Assembly (NCBI GenBank): GCA_012103075.1
Contig: JAAVLQ010000001.1
Location: forward strand, 434,001 to 498,000
Source of the DNA: Brucella cytisi
GTDB taxonomy: Bacteria; Pseudomonadota; Alphaproteobacteria; Rhizobiales; Rhizobiaceae
Length of the DNA: 64,000 nt
Direction of reading: 5' to 3'
The position numbers and the translations under genes were made by a program. This document shows positions 28,612 to 37,529 of this stretch, piece by piece; the first letter of the stretch is position 1, and every line of letters begins with the position of its first letter. Under the pieces are notes generated by a model. The model had not been told where the DNA came from. It worked only from the letters and a program-made list of their open reading frames with translations, and ran no database searches.

Positions 28612-29391
28612 TCAGAGAAGCGACTGCACATGATGCGCCAGCTCATCCGCCGCTTGTCGTGCCAGCTTGGGGCGGTTCCGCCAGTCGTCGAAGGCAACCC
28701 CGCGATAGGCAGCCTGCCCAAGCGCAAGGGCAGAGGCGGTTTCGCACGAAACCAGCGGCAGCGCCCATTCGGCAGCCGCATCTTTCGGGGTAAATTTTCC
28801 AGTTTCGAGTGTGTACCACATGCGCGCAAGCGTCAGCAGCACATTGCGCTCGTCACCCTGAAGGTTGTCGATCAGATCGGGCAACGCATCGGTAATCGCC
28901 TTGCGCACATCTTCACGCGGTATTGCTGGTAGAAAATGTTCCCGTGCGGGGCCGATGAGACTTACCGCTTCCTGACCGGCTTGCGCGAGCACCAATGTGT
29001 ATTCGGGATCTGGATGCGGTTGCGGCACGGTTTCCGCCTCGAATTCGTCGCGCAACCATTCTCCATAAATGAACGCGCAACGCGCAGGATAGCTGAGTGC
29101 GGCGAGATCCTTCTGCAGAAAGATCATCACTTCCAGACATCTGGGTGTTCCGGGTCTGACCGGATAGCGACCTGATATCTGCATGAGCTTGTCGACGAGA
29201 CGCGCACTGGTTTCCAGCGTGAGAGGCTGGTTGCTGACCACCAGCAGATCGACATCGCTATTGGGGCGAAGTCCGCCATTTACGGCAGAGCCGTGCAGAT
29301 ACACGGCCTGCAACGATTGCCCCAGACAATCCCGCAAAACGGTCAGAGCCTTTGTCGCTTCTTCCGGTATTGTTAAGTGATTTCCGTTCAT
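28612..29391 (-). CDS. AadA-like aminoglycoside nucleotidyltransferase
   Basis: 259 residues, unbroken. Nucleotidyltransferase motif GSAVNGGLRPNSDVDLLVV with Gly34-Ser35 and catalytic Asp46 and Asp48, then DUF4111-type C-terminal helical domain (TLARMWYTLETGKFTPKDAAAEWA). Length and domain order match ANT(3'')-type streptomycin/spectinomycin adenylyltransferases. No integron attC site or mobile element is next to it and base use is like its neighbours, so it looks like a resident chromosomal gene. Confidence 0.85.
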   Translation of the reverse strand: MNGNHLTIPEEATKALTVLRDCLGQSLQAVYLHGSAVNGGLRPNSDVDLLVVSNQPLTLETSARLVDKLMQISGRYPVRPGTPRCLEVMIFLQKDLAALSYPARCAFIYGEWLRDEFEAETVPQPHPDPEYTLVLAQAGQEAVSLIGPAREHFLPAIPREDVRKAITDALPDLIDNLQGDERNVLLTLARMWYTLETGKFTPKDAAAEWALPLVSCETASALALGQAAYRGVAFDDWRNRPKLARQAADELAHHVQSLL

Positions 29392-29457
29392 TATTCGTTG
29401 ATACTGTCCTTGGTGGACATATACAATAATGGCTGAAGGTAGAATGTCCTGCCGTTC

Positions 29458-30066
29458 TCACACCGCTGAAACTTCACGCTGTTCCAGAATGCGATCGATC
29501 AAACCCCATTCTAGACCCGCTTCCGCGGTCATGAAATTATCGCGGTCGAGGGCGCGCTCCACCTCTTCATAGGTGCGCCCGCAATGTTCGGCATAAAGAC
29601 GGGTCATCAGCCGCTTGGTTCGCTGCGCTTCCTCGGCATGGATGAAAATGTCCGATGCCTGTCCCTGAAAGCCACCGGAGGGCTGGTGAACAAGCAGGTT
29701 TGCGTTGGGAAGAGCGGCGCGGTGACCGGGTTCACCTGCCATCAACAGGAAGGAGCCCATCGAGCGGGCTGTCCCCATGCAAAGCGTGTGCACAGGCGCA
29801 CGGACATAGCGCATCGTATCGTAGATCGCGAGGCCACTGGTCACAACGCCGCCCGGCGAGTTAATATAGAGATTGATCGGCTGTTTGGAGTTTTCCGCTT
29901 CCAGAAAAAGCAATTGTGCGCAGATCAGTGTGGACACAGTGTCGTTCACTTCGCCGTTAAGAAAGATGATCCGTTCGCGCAGCAGGCGCGAATAGATATC
30001 GAACGATCTTTCGCCACGGCTCGACTGTTCGACGACCATAGGGACGAGTTGCATCGTTTCGCGCAT
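29458..30066 (-). CDS. clpP: ClpP-family protease subunit (second ClpP paralogue)
   Basis: 202 residues. Close to E. coli ClpP along its length ([40 protein letters not shown]). Catalytic Ser102 ([11 protein letters not shown]), His127 ([16 protein letters not shown]) and Asp176 (DRDNFM) are all present. Differences from the housekeeping enzyme include MGTARSMG for the usual MGQAASMG. No clpX or lon is next to it, as would be expected of the main rhizobial clpP, so I take it as a paralogue that may mix with the main subunit. ATG 30066 follows AGAGAGGAA. Confidence 0.88.
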   Translation of the reverse strand: MRETMQLVPMVVEQSSRGERSFDIYSRLLRERIIFLNGEVNDTVSTLICAQLLFLEAENSKQPINLYINSPGGVVTSGLAIYDTMRYVRAPVHTLCMGTARSMGSFLLMAGEPGHRAALPNANLLVHQPSGGFQGQASDIFIHAEEAQRTKRLMTRLYAEHCGRTYEEVERALDRDNFMTAEAGLEWGLIDRILEQREVSAV

Positions 30067-30102
30067 CGGCGAATTCCTCTCTACCAGAGTTTTGGGGTGT
30101 TA

Positions 30103-30203
30103 GAGCATTTTCAGCAAAAGTGCGAAGCCGTTTTGCGTAGGATAATGCGTAAAACAAAGAGATAGGGCGGGTCTAACGGCTCTGTTTTAACTGGAACTGC
30201 TCT
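30103..30203. repeat. Intergenic hairpin repeat, copy 3 (two hairpins)
   Basis: Begins GAGCATTTTCAGCAAAAGTG, has the same core (GCGAAGCCGTTTTGCGTAG) and joint (AAAACAAAGAGATA) as copy 2, but a different second module (GGCGGGTCT...GAACTGCTC). It fills the gap between the ClpP and SRPBCC genes. Confidence 0.8.
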
Positions 30204-30561
30204 AGGCTGCCCGCATCATCGGCGTCCGGTTGCTGTTGGCGGCAACTGCCGCGGTGCGCTTCAGTTGTGCGTCGTTCAATTCATGGATGACGCGTAGATA
30301 GGTACCGCCGGAAATGCCCGGTACAATGCGGAACGTGACCACGCTTTCCAGAAAGGGCGGTTCGCTTTCCCGCATCCGGTAACTGATCTCCTCACCGGGC
30401 TTGCAGGATGCAGGCTCCGGATCGGCCAATGCCTCGGATGGAAGCCAGTTTTTGCGGAATTCTGGAATGCTGATCGCGCGCCACACTTTCTGCGGCGCGG
30501 CATCCAGCTCATATTCAAGCTCAATGCCCTTTTCGCGTGGTTCTTCCCGCCGGTCGGTCAT
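30202..30561 (-). CDS. SRPBCC/AHSA1-family protein
   Basis: 119 residues, START-like fold: ELEYELDAAPQKVWRAISIPEFRKNWLP, the usual opening of AHSA1-like domains, and VVTFRIVPGISGGTYLRVIHEL. The end overlaps repeat copy 3. Its ATG overlaps the ArsR stop by 4 bases (30558-30561). ArsR-SRPBCC pairs are common and the pair is probably one operon controlled by the palindrome upstream; the ligand is unknown. Confidence 0.85.
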   Translation of the reverse strand: MTDRREEPREKGIELEYELDAAPQKVWRAISIPEFRKNWLPSEALADPEPASCKPGEEISYRMRESEPPFLESVVTFRIVPGISGGTYLRVIHELNDAQLKRTAAVAANSNRTPMMRAA

Positions 30562-30872
30562 TGGTCCATATCCTTCAGCAAGGTTTTGAGAGCGTCGATA
30601 CGTTCCGGCCAGTAGGCGCGATATTTTGCAAGCCAGTTGGCGATGAGCGTCAGTCCGTTCGGATCGACTTCGTAATTGACGAAGCGCCCCTCGCGTTCCT
30701 CACGCACCAGTCCAGCACCGCGCAACACGGCCAGATGCTGTGACATGGCGGGCTGGCTGATTTCCATGCCTTCCCGCAGCGCACTGGCATTCATGCTGCC
30801 CGATGCCAGCTTCTCGAAAATCATCCTGCGCGTCGGGTCGGCAAGTGCTCTGAATATGTCGTTCTCAATCAT
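30558..30872 (-). CDS. ArsR-family transcriptional regulator
   Basis: 104 residues from ATG 30872. Single winged-HTH domain: FRALADPTRRMIFEKLASGSMNASALREGMEISQPAMSQHLAVLRGAGLV followed by the wing EEREGRFVNYEVDP. No metal-binding CxC pair is visible, so it is unlike metal-sensing ArsR/SmtB and closer to the SRPBCC-linked regulators. A perfect dyad directly before the start suggests autorepression. Confidence 0.9.
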   Translation of the reverse strand: MIENDIFRALADPTRRMIFEKLASGSMNASALREGMEISQPAMSQHLAVLRGAGLVREEREGRFVNYEVDPNGLTLIANWLAKYRAYWPERIDALKTLLKDMDQ

Positions 30873-30876
30873 GCAA

Positions 30877-30900
30877 TCACATAAGCACACACTTATGTGA
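30877..30900 (-). promoter_or_regulatory. Operator of the ArsR-SRPBCC operon
   Basis: Perfect 9-bp inverted repeat TCACATAAG (30877-30885) and CTTATGTGA (30892-30900) with a 6-base centre, ending 5 bases from the ArsR ATG. Size and position suit an ArsR dimer and would block initiation or ribosome access. Confidence 0.75.
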
Positions 30901-30927
30901 TTCGCAAGGCCTTACTGGACGCCTTGA

Positions 30928-31296
30928 TTAATCAGGCGAGTGAAACTGCATGGTGAAGACATTTCCGCCGATACCCTCTGCCAGTGATGGCGCAAGTTTC
31001 AACGGTGTGCATTTTTCAACCGCCTCAATTGCAGCATTCACGAACGTCTTTTTCACCTTGTCATCACCCTGCACGTTGATCGCGCTGGCGCGGGGAGGTC
31101 CTATCAGGCTTCCATCACGCTTGAAGCTGAAGCTGAGGGTAACAGCAGAATTTTTGCTGCCTGAAGGCGGAGACCAGCAGGCGTTCAGCGCGCTTCCGAC
31201 GTCGTCCATCGTCTTCAGTTCTTGCGCCTGAACGGCACCCGTGGCGGTAATCGTAACGGCGGCCAACAGACAAACGGATAGTCCCGATCTATTCAT
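30928..31296 (-). CDS. Small secreted protein with TonB-C-like domain
   Basis: 122 residues. Signal peptide MNRSGLSVCLLAAVTITATG...VQAQ. The rest (SALNACWSPPSGSKNSAVTLSFSFKRDGSLIGPPRASAI, then AIEAVEKCTPLKLAPSLAEGIGGNVFTMQF) resembles the TonB C-terminal/TolA-like fold found in many Rhizobiales periplasmic proteins; two Cys may pair. No further function can be given. Confidence 0.75.
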   Translation of the reverse strand: MNRSGLSVCLLAAVTITATGAVQAQELKTMDDVGSALNACWSPPSGSKNSAVTLSFSFKRDGSLIGPPRASAINVQGDDKVKKTFVNAAIEAVEKCTPLKLAPSLAEGIGGNVFTMQFHSPD

Positions 31297-31450
31297 CCTG
31301 ATCCTCCATCAAGAGAGTGTATTCAATCTATTGTAGGCCTGCTTCGACAGAGTTCAAATCCAACTGTGTGGTTGCAGCCTCAATCCCCGTGATCGATCCG
31401 ATCAGAAAAATTCAATTGTCCTTGGATGATTGAGGTTTATTTTCCCGCCA

Positions 31451-32652
31451 ATGACCTCCCCGGAAATCACCAAGCCTGTATCTTCACAACATCGCACTGC
31501 CGTCCGTTATGCCTTCGGCGGTTTTTTCTGGCCATGGCCGCAGCCATGGGGATCGGGCGTTTCATCTATACACCGATCCTGCCGGGAATGATGGCCGATA
31601 TCGGCTTCACGGCTGCCGATGCGGGTTTCATCGCTTCCGCAAATTATATCGGCTATTTGCTGGGAGCAGTCGTTGCCGGTTTTGGCTGGTCCGCGGGCAT
31701 CGAGCGGAAAAGCGTGATTGCAGGCCTGATCATCAGCGGATTGCTATGCGCTGCCATGGCACTCTTCGATGGTGTCTGGCTGTTCTCCATCATCCGTTTT
31801 GCAGCTGGTTTCATCAGCGCGGTGACGATGATCCTTTGCACCGCAATCGTGTTGAGCCATGTCACTGCGGCGGAAAGGGCTGGGCTTGGAGCCTTGCATT
31901 TCGGCGGTGTCGGCAGCGGCATCGCACTCTCTGCGATTCTTGTGGCGCTGATCCGTTTTGCCGGACTTGACTGGCGCGCCGACTGGATCGGTGCTGCAGT
32001 TCTGACCCTCGTTATGGTTGTTCTGGTTGCGGCTTTCGTCAGGGGGGAAGGGCCGGTTGGTGGAAAAAGTGGCTCAGGTGAACCGCCGCTCCCCAAGAGC
32101 TTTGCCTTCAACGCGCTGGCGCTGGCCTATGGCATTTTCGGCTTTGGCTATGTGATCACGGCAACGTTCCTGATTGCAATCGTGCGCGCGACCGATGGCG
32201 GTCCGCTGATGGAAGCGGCTGTGTGGGTTGTGACGGGCCTGACGGCTGCGCCCTCGATCTGGCTGTGGGCACCGGCTGCCGGGAAATTTGGCCTCTTCAA
32301 TGCATTTGCCCTGACAGCCATTCTGGAGGCTGTCGGCGTTGCCGCGAGCGTGGTTCTGGCGCCGCCGCTGGGCCCCTTGGTGGGTGGCGCGCTTCTGGGC
32401 ATCACTTTCATGGCGTTGACGGCGTTCGGATTGCAGATCGCCCGCACACTCGCACCGGCTTCGCCAAAACGCGCTCTGGCGCGGATGACAGTCTGCTTCA
32501 GCATTGGCCAGATCGTCGGCCCGCTGGTTGCGGGCCTCATGGCGCAGCGTTCCGGTTCGTTTACTTCGGCAAGTCTGGCCGCAGCGCTTTCGCTGATGGT
32601 AGTCGCTGTGCTTGGCATCATGGCCGGCCGCATGACAAGATCACAGGGCTGA
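31451..32652 (+). CDS. MFS transporter, YbfB/YjiJ family
   Basis: About 400 residues with some 12 membrane helices: [24 protein letters not shown] is the family signature, followed by [18 protein letters not shown]. Start is ATG 31451 ([24 protein letters not shown]); one C lost in GGTTTTTTCTGG near 31530 separates it from the main frame, so an automatic call would start wrongly at 31426. Substrate unknown; relatives are drug or sugar exporters. Confidence 0.85.
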
Positions 32653-32700
32653 AACCTTACAGGAATTTAACTGGTAAAGGCACGCAGACAGGCTTCATAT

Positions 32701-32728
32701 GAGGAAATTCTTCATGAAGTTGGACTGA
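32701..32728 (+). promoter_or_regulatory. Leader mini-ORF before bacA
   Basis: GAGGAA (32701-32706) followed by ATG AAG TTG GAC TGA (32714-32728), encoding MKLD, six bases before the GTG of bacA and in the same frame. The good ribosome site belongs to this mini-ORF; the bacA GTG has none of its own. Confidence 0.45.
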
Positions 32729-32734
32729 AATTCA

Positions 32735-33987
32735 GTGTTTGTGTCGTTCTTTCCCCGCCCCAAATTGTTCTTCTGGTCCGCGTTCGTCTGGACCTTGTTG
32801 GCGATACTTGGCTGGTACGAGGGAGGAGAAAGGCTAGGCGCCGTATTCGGTCTGCAGCCGCTGGCACACGCCGCCACGCCGATAATCGGCGCAAGCCTGT
32901 TCTGGTCGGCGCCTTTTCTCTGGTTCTATATCTATTTCGCGGTGGTGACGTTCGCTTTCTACCTGTTCTGGGCATGGTTTTCACCACATCGCTGGCAGCG
33001 CTGGTCCATTCTCGGATCGGCCTTGATCTTGTTCACCACTTATTTCGGCGTTCAGGTCAGTGTTGCGGTCAATGCCCGGTATGGGCCGTTCTACGATCTG
33101 GTTCAAAAGGCACTTACATCGCCCGGAGCCGTCAGCGCCTCCGACTTTTACTGGGGCATGGTCACATTTGCCGAGATCGCCTTTATCGGTGTGACTGTCG
33201 GTGTTCTGAGCCTGTTTTTCGTCAGCCATTATATCTTCCGCTGGCGTTCGGCGATGAATGAATACTATGTCAGCCATTGGCCGAAACTGCGTTCCATCGA
33301 AGGTGCGGCCCAGCGCGTGCAGGAAGACACGATGCGCTTTTCAACGACACTGGAACAGCTCGGCGTCAGCCTTGTCAAATCGGTGATGACGCTGATCGCC
33401 TTTCTGCCGGTCCTGTTCAGTTTTTCGGAAAAGGTCAGTGAGCTGCCAGTGGTTGGCATGGTGCCGCATGCCTTGGTCGTGGCGGCAATCTTCTGGGCTG
33501 CTTTCGGTACCGGATTTCTGGCGCTGGTCGGTATCAAGCTACCGGGGCTGGAATTCAACAATCAGCGCGTCGAAGCGGCTTACCGCAAGGAACTGGTCTA
33601 TGGTGAGGACCATGCGGATCGTGCCCAGCCGGTGACATTGGGCGAGCTGTTCCGCAATGTCCGGCATAATTATTTCCGGCTCTATTTCCACTATGTCTAT
33701 TTCAACGTCGCCCGGATTTTTTCTATATTCAGGCTGACAATATCTTTCCGACCCTGATCCTTGTTCCGTCGATTGTGGCTGGCAAGCTGACGCTCGGCCT
33801 GATGAACCAGATCACGAATGTCTTTTCGCAGGTGCAGGGTTCGTTTCAATATCTTGTCAATTCATGGACGACGATCATCGAGTTGCTGTCGATCTACAAG
33901 CGCTTGAGGGCCTTTGAGGCGGTCATTCGCGATGAGCCTCTACCCTTGCTGGACAGTGCCAATCTGGATGCAACGCCTTCGGCTTAA
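32735..33987 (+). CDS. bacA: BacA/SbmA-family peptide transporter
   Basis: Inner-membrane peptide importer of the SbmA_BacA family, about 417 residues, needed by Brucella and rhizobia for chronic infection of hosts and for tolerance of host peptides. Start [13 protein letters not shown] matches the known N-terminus, supporting GTG 32735. Membrane segments include [39 protein letters not shown] and [21 protein letters not shown]; conserved [15 protein letters not shown] and SYKRL-type end ([13 protein letters not shown]). Break near 33725. Confidence 0.93.
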
Positions 33988-33995
33988 GGGGACGG

Positions 33996-34990
33996 CTACG
34001 ACCTGTTCTGGTTTGCATGGACAGTGTCCTTGTCGAGACTGTCCAGATAATCACTATAGGTTGTGCATTTGACGTCGGTCTTGGTGCAGACGTCTGTCAC
34101 GAGCCGTTCCACGGCGCGCCAATAGGCGCCGTCATTCATCAGTACGAAATGGAAGCCGAGCTGGAGCGGAATGCGCTCGCCTGTATATTGCTTGTCGAAT
34201 GCCGCCCGGAAAGCCTTATAGGCCCGCTCCTCGAAAACTGCCGATTGCAGTGGCGCTTCCTTGCCCTTCGAGTGGCGGACATAGAGATTATAGTCCATCG
34301 CCACAATAGGACGCTGCGACGGGCCCTCCGGGACAAGCGGTAATCCGAACGAAACAAACTGACCGGCAAGGGTCGGCTCCTCGGGGCCGCGTGTGATGGA
34401 CGATGCCTGATAACGAAATCCATTTGCCTTGAGCGCGTCCTGTACCGGCTTTGATGCGGCGAGATAGGGCGCGCGGAACCCGTTGATGCCCTTAACTGCT
34501 AGATTGCGCCAGCCTTCCGGCTCACCACTGATGCCATTATTCTTGTAGGCGTCAGCGGTAATGCGCCGGAATTCCTTGATTTCCTTGTCCCAGTCGGCGG
34601 TCGACCAATCGGTACCGTCAAAGTGGCCGCAGCCATGGCTGGCGATCTCGTTTCCTTCCAGATGCGCCTGCCAAATATTGCCAAGGCGGGCAACAACTTC
34701 GTCGCGGCTTAGCGCAAAACCGACATTGGACGAACCGGCCCGCTTATGGGGCGGCTTGTAATCGCGCCGGTCCTGCACGGTCATCAGGAAAACGCATGAA
34801 AGGAAATAGGTGAAGCGGGCGTTGTTTTTCTTCGCCAGTTCACGTGAGCGGGTCCACAGCGTGTTGTCATGTGCGCCATCGAAGGAAATCAGCACATACT
34901 GTGGTTTTGTGGCTACCGGCTCCGCCTGTGCGGTACAGGTAGCCAGAACGAAGGCGGACAAAAGAACAGGGCGGGGGATAGGATGCGCAT
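33996..34990 (-). CDS. NodB-type polysaccharide deacetylase family protein, secreted
   Basis: About 331 residues. Motif 1 is SFDGAHDN, which differs from the usual TFDDGP; motif 2 is SHGCGHFDG (two metal His); motif 3 is NGFRAPYLAAS. ATG 34990 with one base lost near 34970 gives the signal peptide MRILSPALFLLSAFVLATCT...QAEP, more convincing than the GTG at 34997 in the frame as given. No clear ribosome site is seen for either. Substrate could be a glycan or peptidoglycan. Confidence 0.8.
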
Positions 34991-35202
34991 GGACCACGAA
35001 ACGAGGGGAAAGAGGAATAGTTCCAGAAATTCCGTCGCTAGTTCTTGAATAAGGCTATTGTCGGACCGAAATGCACTTTGTGACAGGTGTTTCGGCTTAT
35101 TTCGCTGACGGGTCTTACATATGGCGCGAAATGCGACTAAAAGCGCCAGAATGAACAAGTACAAATATGTACGCATCTCAATTTGGCTTTAGTGGCAGGT
35201 CC

Positions 35203-35886
35203 ATGGCAGACGACAGTTTCATTCGCGAGGTAAACGAGGAAATCCGTTCGGAACGGGCAAAGCAGATCTGGCGGAATTTCGGTCCGCTGTTGATCGGTGG
35301 CGCTGTGGCCATTGTTCTGGGAACAGCTGGCTGGGTCGGCTATCAGCACTGGGTCGACAGCAAGGCTTCCGCCTCTGGTGACAAGTTTCTTGTCGCACTG
35401 GATCTGGCCTCGGAAGGCAAGAACGACGAAGCGCTGACCACGCTCGACGATCTGGAAAAGACCGGCTACGGCTCCTATCCAGTGCTGGCGCGTCTTCGCG
35501 CCGCATCGGTTATCGCGGACAAGGGCGATGCCGCCGGTGCCGTGAAGGCGTTCGACGATGTTGCTGCTGATAACGCCGTGCCTGTACCACTCCGCGATGT
35601 CGCTCGCCTTCGCGCCGGCTATCTGTTGGTCGACAACGGTTCCTACGACGACGTCGCCAAGCGTGTCGAGACGCTTTCCGCAGATGGCAATCCGATGCGT
35701 TCAAGTGCACGGGAAGCGTTGGGTCTGGCTGCCCGGAAGGCTGAACGTTTCGATGATGCGGTCAAACTGTTCCAGCAGATTGCCAATGACAGCCCGGCTC
35801 CGGCCAATATCCGCCAGCGTTCCAATACGATGCTCGATCTGATGCGCAGCGCAGGCGTCAACGTGCCTGACGCGCAAAGCACATAA
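35203..35886 (+). CDS. YfgM-like tetratricopeptide membrane protein
   Basis: 227 residues. One membrane helix (LLIGGAVAIVLGTAGWVGYQHW) after a short cytoplasmic segment MADDSFIREVNEEIRSERAKQ, then a helical TPR-like periplasmic region (GKNDEALTTLDDLEKTGYGSYPVLARLRAA...GDAAGAVKAFDDVA). Length and order match YfgM, which helps periplasmic chaperone transfer at SecYEG, and as in E. coli it stands upstream of der. ATG 35203 is preferred to 35167 from the family start. Confidence 0.85.
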   Translation: MADDSFIREVNEEIRSERAKQIWRNFGPLLIGGAVAIVLGTAGWVGYQHWVDSKASASGDKFLVALDLASEGKNDEALTTLDDLEKTGYGSYPVLARLRAASVIADKGDAAGAVKAFDDVAADNAVPVPLRDVARLRAGYLLVDNGSYDDVAKRVETLSADGNPMRSSAREALGLAARKAERFDDAVKLFQQIANDSPAPANIRQRSNTMLDLMRSAGVNVPDAQST

Positions 35887-35893
35887 TAAAACA

Positions 35894-35991
35894 AGCGCAT
35901 CCCGAAAAGTGCGAAGCGGTTTTCGGATAAGATGCGCGAAGAAATAAATCGATAGAGCGGCTCCACGTTTCGGTTGAAAGCGGAACCGCTC
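35894..35991. repeat. Intergenic hairpin repeat, copy 4 (diverged)
   Basis: Arms GCGCATC (35895-35901) and GATGCGC (35931-35937) around the shared core CGAAAAGTGCGAAGCGGTTT, then a second module GAGCGGCTCC...CGGAACCGCTC (35955-35991). It separates yfgM from der and creates a false upstream extension of the der frame to 35974. Confidence 0.8.
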
Positions 35992-36015
35992 TGGTTTCTG
36001 GAGTCATCTTCTCCC

Positions 36016-37467
36016 ATGGGTTTCACAGTCGCCATCGTCGGGCGTCCCAATGTCGGCAAGTCCACGCTGTTCAATCGCCTCGTCGGCCGCAAGCTGGCGC
36101 TGGTTGATGACCTGCCGGGCGTCACACGCGACCGGCGCATCCACGATGCCAAGCTCTACGATCTGAAGTTTCAGGTCATCGACACGGCAGGTCTCGAAGA
36201 GGCTGCCAATGACAGCCCGGAAGCGCGCATGCGTGCCCAGACCGAGGCTGCCATTCAGGAAGCCGATGTGATCTTGTTCGTCGTTGACGCCAAGAACGGC
36301 CTGACACCGACTGACAGCACCTTTGCTGAAGTTGTACGCCGTTCCGGCAAGCCGGTCGTGCTGGTCGCCAACAAAGCGGAAGCGCGCGGCGCGCAGTCAG
36401 GTATGTATGACGCTTTCCAGCTTGGCCTTGGCGAACCTTGCCCGATCTCAGCCGAACACGGTCAGGGCATGCCCGACCTGCGTGACGCCATTGTCGAGCT
36501 TTTGGGCGAAGATCGCGTCTTCGCCGACGAGAAGGAAGAGGATGTCGCCGACGAGGTTTTCGCGCCGAAGGCTGTCGGTGAACTGATCGGCGACGACATC
36601 GAAGACCCGGATGAAGAAGAAATCCCGCCTATGATGCGACCAAACCGCTGCGGATCGCCATTGTCGGCCGACCCAACGCTGGCAAGTCGACGCTTATCAA
36701 TACGATGCTGGGTGAAGACCGTCTGCTGACCGGGCCGGAAGCAGGCATCACACGTGACTCGATCTCGGTGGACTGGGAATGGCGTGGCCGCAAGATCAAG
36801 CTGTTCGACACGGCCGGTTTGCGCCGCAAGTCGCGGGTGCAGGAAAAGCTTGAGAAACTGTCGGTTGCCGATGGCCTGCGTGCGATCCGTTTTGCGGAAG
36901 TCGTCATTATTGTGCTTGATGCGACGATCCCGTTTGAAAAGCAGGACCTGCAGATTGCCGATCTCATCATCCGTGAAGGTCGGGCACCGATCATCGCATT
37001 CAACAAATGGGATCTGATTGAGGACCGCCAGATGGTTCTGGCCGATCTTTACGAAAAGACGGCCCGCCTGCTGCCTCAGGTGCGTGGGCTTCGCGCCGTG
37101 CCGATTTCCGGCGAGCGCGGCCAAGGTATCGACAAGCTCATGGAGAATGTCGTCAAGACCCACGAAATCTGGAACCGTCGTGTTTCGACTGGACGTCTCA
37201 ATCGCTGGCTGGCTGGCGTCATAGCGCACCAGCCGCCACCGGCAGTTTCTGGCCGTCGCCTGAAGGTGAAGTATATGACACAGGTGAAGACCCGTCCGCC
37301 GGGGTTCGTCGTGTCCTGCTCGCGTCCGGACGCTATGCCGCAATCCTACGTGCGCTATCTCATCAACGGTCTGCGTGAAACTTTCGATATGCCGGGCGTG
37401 CCGATCCGGCTTTCATTACGCACCTCGGATAATCCGTTCGCAGGCCGCGCGAAGAAAAAAGAAATAA
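36016..37467 (+). CDS. der: Ribosome-associated GTPase Der (EngA)
   Basis: Essential double-GTPase for 50S assembly, about 483 residues. First G domain: [30 protein letters not shown] (G4 variant of NKxD). Acidic linker [12 protein letters not shown]. Second G domain: [30 protein letters not shown]-terminal KH-like domain. Breaks near 36628 and in the A-run at 37455-37460: removing one A gives the usual Lys-rich end and a TAA at 37465-37467. As given, the frame runs on through the terminator. Confidence 0.95.
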
Positions 37468-37482
37468 ACGCCAGACAGAGAA

Positions 37483-37512
37483 AAAGCCCTGAGCAATCAG
37501 GGCTTTCCTTTT
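37483..37512. terminator. Bidirectional terminator after der and the ompA-like gene
   Basis: Perfect 10-bp arms AAAGCCCTGA (37483-37492) and TCAGGGCTTT (37497-37506), GCAA loop, with T-rich ends on both strands. It serves der (plus) and the convergent OmpA-like gene (minus). Confidence 0.9.
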
Positions 37513-37529
37513 GAAGTGATGAGACAGCA

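Noticed and set aside
28612-29391. AadA-like gene as an integron cassette
   Set aside because: No attC, intI or insertion sequence is seen and the gene sits in ordinary chromosomal context.
29957-30157. 66-codon frame starting [19 protein letters not shown]
   Set aside because: Encoded by repeat copy 3; similar peptides appear at other copies, so it is not a gene.
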